Under the pieces are notes generated by a model. The model was not told the DNA's origin and ran no database searches. It saw only the letters and a list, made by a program, of their open reading frames with translations. Both the position numbers and the translations under genes were made by a program. From NCBI RefSeq assembly GCF_032062135.1, contig NC_092862.1, positions 61,557,331 to 61,621,330 on the forward strand: a stretch of 64,000 bases of DNA, in the 5' to 3' direction. Origin of the DNA: Pyxicephalus adspersus. Lineage: Eukaryota; Chordata; Amphibia; Anura; Pyxicephalidae. This document shows, one piece after another, positions 61,196 through 64,000 of this stretch. Each line of letters opens with the position of its first letter. Within the stretch, counting starts at the first letter, position 1.

Positions 61196-62309
61196 TGCAT
61201 GTAAAACTCTATACATACCCTGATGATTCATGTCTTCCCATAAGTGAATACTGTTGCACATAATTTTGTCTCTAGCTTGTTCCTGTCCCATTGTGTCATC
61301 CATTAAACTATGCAGTTCATTGCAAAGTTACCCACAGGCAAGATCACCTTATCAAGTGTAAAGTCTAACATATGTACTTAAATAGGGAAATGCATGCAGT
61401 AGCAGCAAGTGTTGAACTTTTGCAAAATTTATGATAAATACTTTATATTGTTTACAACTAAGGCACAAATAAAAATGTAATTTAATTCAGTTTTGTTAGC
61501 ATTTATTATAGGGAAAACATACTGTAAATACTTGAATCTGTTGAGATATCCTGATTCACATTAGGACAAGGATGGCCAATTATCTAAGCCAATCTGGGCT
61601 ACATAGTTTAACACAGCGCTGTCAGTTAGCAATTTGAACATAACTGCAGAAAGAGTGCAGTGTGGTGACTTTATCAGTGTGCTGCACCTCCATCATTGTC
61701 CAGTTATATACTGAGGATAGCTTGGAGATAAATAAAGCTGTAATGCAAAATTGTAGAAAAGCCACAGTCTCCAGTCTGGTCATACTATCTTAAGGGGTGT
61801 CTGGATCACAAGACTGATCACAAATAAAGATAAAGCTGTTTATGTGTATTTCAACTGTGTAAAAAGTGTTTTGTTTCTTTCTTTTTTGTTCAAAAATATT
61901 TAGTTATCTTTAGAACGATTGGTGGCTAAAAAAAAAAAAAAAAAAAACACTGGTAAGATTGTCTTGTTTAAGAAATGCTTCAAAAATGGAGCCAAATTAC
62001 TTGATATACGATTTGGAAGCCAACAAACTTGGCACATTCAAGACATATCTCTGGTGATGAGTGTCAAGGTTGCCAGTTCAAAACTGGACCATTAAGCCCT
62101 GAAATAGCTGTACGGATGGTGTCATCGCTGATCAAATATCAGTTCCATGGATGGCTAAGAAAGCACCTTCCTTGGCTGTAAAGGATTGGAGAGTTTGATT
62201 CTGCTTTACATTTAAGGCTGGGTGAAATGATCATCTTTTTCATACATGCATTTAGATAGATGATATCTGTTTTCTCTGGACAGTTTTTACCACCTGGGCA
62301 TTTCACTGA

Positions 62310-63260
62310 TGTCTAGATTTCTGTACCAAAAGCGGTACACTGTTTTTCATGATTTTTTTTTTTTAAATTGTAGACCTGTAACTTACAGAAATATGCCCGA
62401 ACAGGGTTCTAGTAGATATCATGAATATAAAAAAAGTTTGAAACACACAATCATGTAAAAAAAAAAAATGTACTTTTAATAAAATTAAATAAAAAACACA
62501 AAAATCAGCTTAAACAAGAATACATAAATAAATCAAAAATACTGAAAATGCAATAATTCGGTATACTGTATAGTAATATATTTTTCTAAAACACCTCCCT
62601 AGTGTAGTAAATTTTAAAACAGAGTCCAACGTCACATACCTATAGACAAATCCACATAAATATATTTTGTATTTTGTATTGGATTGGATACAGGACTTTG
62701 TATTGAATCCAATACAAAATATTTGAATTTCCCGCTACGACCCCCATTGACGGGCGCATGCACGGACATCATCAGGAATCGCCGAGGGACGCGAACGCCG
62801 AGTGTTCTAATTCTTTCCGAACTTCCGTAAATTTATTTTAGATTGTAGGCTATATTTCACTGAATTACCGCATAACTCACCGAAATATGTCCAAAATTTA
62901 AAAAATTTAGTAATAAATTTTTTTTTTTAGAAAACATAAAAAAAAAAAAAATCTTTAAAAAAAAATAGTGTATAATGTAATGTAATTGTACAGTAGCTTA
63001 TATAATATATAAAATACAATTACATTAATATATTATAATATATAAAGATTTCTTCGTATTGGACTCAATACAGCTTGTTTGTATTGAGTTCAATACAAAG
63101 TTATTTGAATTTCTCGCCCCCCCCTCCGGCACCAACGCATGCAGCGACGTCTCCAGGAAACCCCGGAGATCGTCACTGCACTCGCCGGGAGAAGAAGGAA
63201 GAGGACAGACGTGTGCGGAGGAGCTGCGGGGACCGGGTAAGTATTTTCTTACAGTTGTAA
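62310..63260 (+). mobile_element. TTAA-type composite repeat, compound copy 3
   Basis: ACCAAAAGCGGTACACTGTT at 62326 and GTTTGAAACACACAATCATG at 62438 match the terminal module of copy 2. Two TTTGTATTG-4nt-CAATACAAA dyads follow (62697-62718 and 63078-63099). Each is followed by TTTGAATTTC and a GC-rich body. The stretch CGCATAACTCACCGAAATAT (62870) matches 5555 in copy 1. The second body ends GGACCGGGTAAGTATTTTC (63231-63249), again a splice-donor-like junction. The repeated modules suggest one copy inserted into another. Confidence 0.7.
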
Positions 63261-63939
63261 TCCGATTGTCATGCAATGTATGACAATCGAATTGCAATAT
63301 AACGTTTGTTTATATTTTTAACCATCTGAGAAAAGTTCGGAATTAACACTTTTTGCAAGTGTTTTTACCCTGAACCAAGGTCGGGTTTAATGGCCACATG
63401 AAGTTGAAGTGTTACTGGGTAAATGTAGTTCCACCTAAGTCTCTAGCTTGTTTCCTAGGCATAGTTACATAATATTGCTGCTTGGATGATGTTTACTAAG
63501 CATAGAATCCAGACACATGAAATGACTGGGATTTTCCTAGTCAAAGAGAACCAGCTGCCTAGAGTTTTATTTCTGACACTTGTGAACTGAACCCTATAAA
63601 TGACTGTGTGTTTCCGCTGTCTCAAAATAGAATGTGAAGAATATTTATGAAGCATTCATGAGATGCAAGTGCTCAGCCTCAAATGAAGCCTCATGTAAGT
63701 TGTGTGTTACCTTTTTTTAGCTCAATCACATAAATTAAATACATACCAGAGAATTATATGCAAGTAAAAATAAATCTGCAGGTTGAATTGAGTAGTACAG
63801 AGGATGTTGAAAATACTAATATTAAATATTTGAACAAGCCACAGACTTTAAAAATAATGAAGTTTACCTCTTCCTTTTGGAAACTAGGGGCTTTCCCTCT
63901 GTAATTAAGTGGTGAGCTCATTATTTTTCTCAATAGCTG

Positions 63940-64000
63940 CATACATCGGTAGCCAGTGGGCAGAATGACTCTTACATTGGTCACCAGTGGAAAAAATTCT
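63940..64000 (+). mobile_element. hAT-type MITE fragment cut by the window edge
   Basis: GGTAGCCAGTGGGCAGAATG and CTCTTACATTGGTCACCAGTG resemble the ‘GGCCATTGGGAAGAATGTCA’ and ‘CTTTTACAGATGG’ section of the CAGTGTTTCTCAACC family. Only a partial copy is visible. Confidence 0.45.

Larger units (their letters stand above)
44168..64000 (-). other. Upstream part: probably ADTRP intron 1 and 5' flank
   Basis: Exon 2 begins with one base of a split codon, so a coding exon ending in phase 2 must exist upstream. In human this exon codes about 26 residues and contains an LSWYTF-like hydrophobic stretch. I examined minus-strand donor-like sites across this 19.8-kb stretch by eye. None gave a Met-led, phase-2, hydrophobic exon. 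The exon is either beyond base 64000 or too diverged to see. The stretch is otherwise filled with mobile elements listed separately. Gaps between them, for example 51500-52500, 52700-53850 and 55000-56150, look like ordinary AT-rich intron sequence. Confidence 0.45.

Noticed and set aside
61950..62250. Partly open stretch suggestive of an old transposase
   Set aside because: Conceptual translation in all plus frames gave no motif I could match, so I do not name it.
1..64000. Search for CRISPR arrays, operons, rRNA or tRNA genes, or phage-like systems
   Set aside because: No regularly spaced identical repeats, ribosome-binding sites, compact gene clusters or cloverleaf genes were seen. The DNA is plainly a vertebrate intronic and intergenic region.

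Overview
The window is vertebrate nuclear DNA: AT-rich, intron-dominated, full of microsatellites and decayed transposons, with one spliced protein gene. The repeats point to a frog (Anura). They include an element with the ‘TTAGCGCCAACATATT / CCAGCGCTGTA’ core followed by a ‘gaccctgccccaaagagctt’ tail, fold-back MITEs beginning TGATTTATTAAAGCTCTCC, and hAT-type MITEs beginning CAGTGTTTCTCAAC. I recognise these from ranoid frog sequence. The species cannot be fixed from the window alone.

The gene is on the minus strand and is the frog orthologue of ADTRP (androgen-dependent TFPI-regulating protein), of the AIG1/ADTRP multipass-membrane hydrolase family. I reconstructed six coding exons by hand: 44167-44092, 38135-38001, 36320-36219, 28068-27953, 24290-24139 and 22340-22309, the last with the stop codon. 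All reading phases join. Together they encode about 203 residues, against about 204 for the matching part of the human protein as I remember it. The two catalytic residues of the family (Thr47 and His131 in human numbering) are present. The first coding exon, about 26 residues, was not found and probably lies beyond base 64000. Two splice sites are unusual: a GC donor after the fourth exon found, and a tandem CAGCAG acceptor before the last.

Layout. 1-21600 is 3' of ADTRP and has no convincing gene. It holds a fold-back repeat (about 190-450), a probable solo LTR (about 1430-1860), an exact 115-bp tandem duplication (2473-2702), an assembly gap (5387-5432), a TTAA-bounded composite repeat (5452-6450), a 360-bp hAT MITE with an 8-bp target duplication (9235-9594), and a broken single-exon ORF of an uncharacterised dispersed family (16639-18250). 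21600-44170 is the ADTRP body; its introns carry MITEs, a second composite repeat (about 31840-32584) and an internally deleted L1-like retrotransposon (39390-41660). 44170-64000 is probably intron 1 and upstream DNA. It holds a MITE split by a solo LTR (47136-47802), an AAGTC-rich hAT MITE inside a degenerate minisatellite (49330-50840), more fold-back MITEs and a third composite repeat (62310-63260).

I found no CRISPR array, operon, rRNA, tRNA or other prokaryotic-style system. The points most worth follow-up are the ADTRP gene with its two odd splice sites, the composite repeat family that carries first-exon-like GC-rich bodies with splice donors, and the decayed dispersed ORF.
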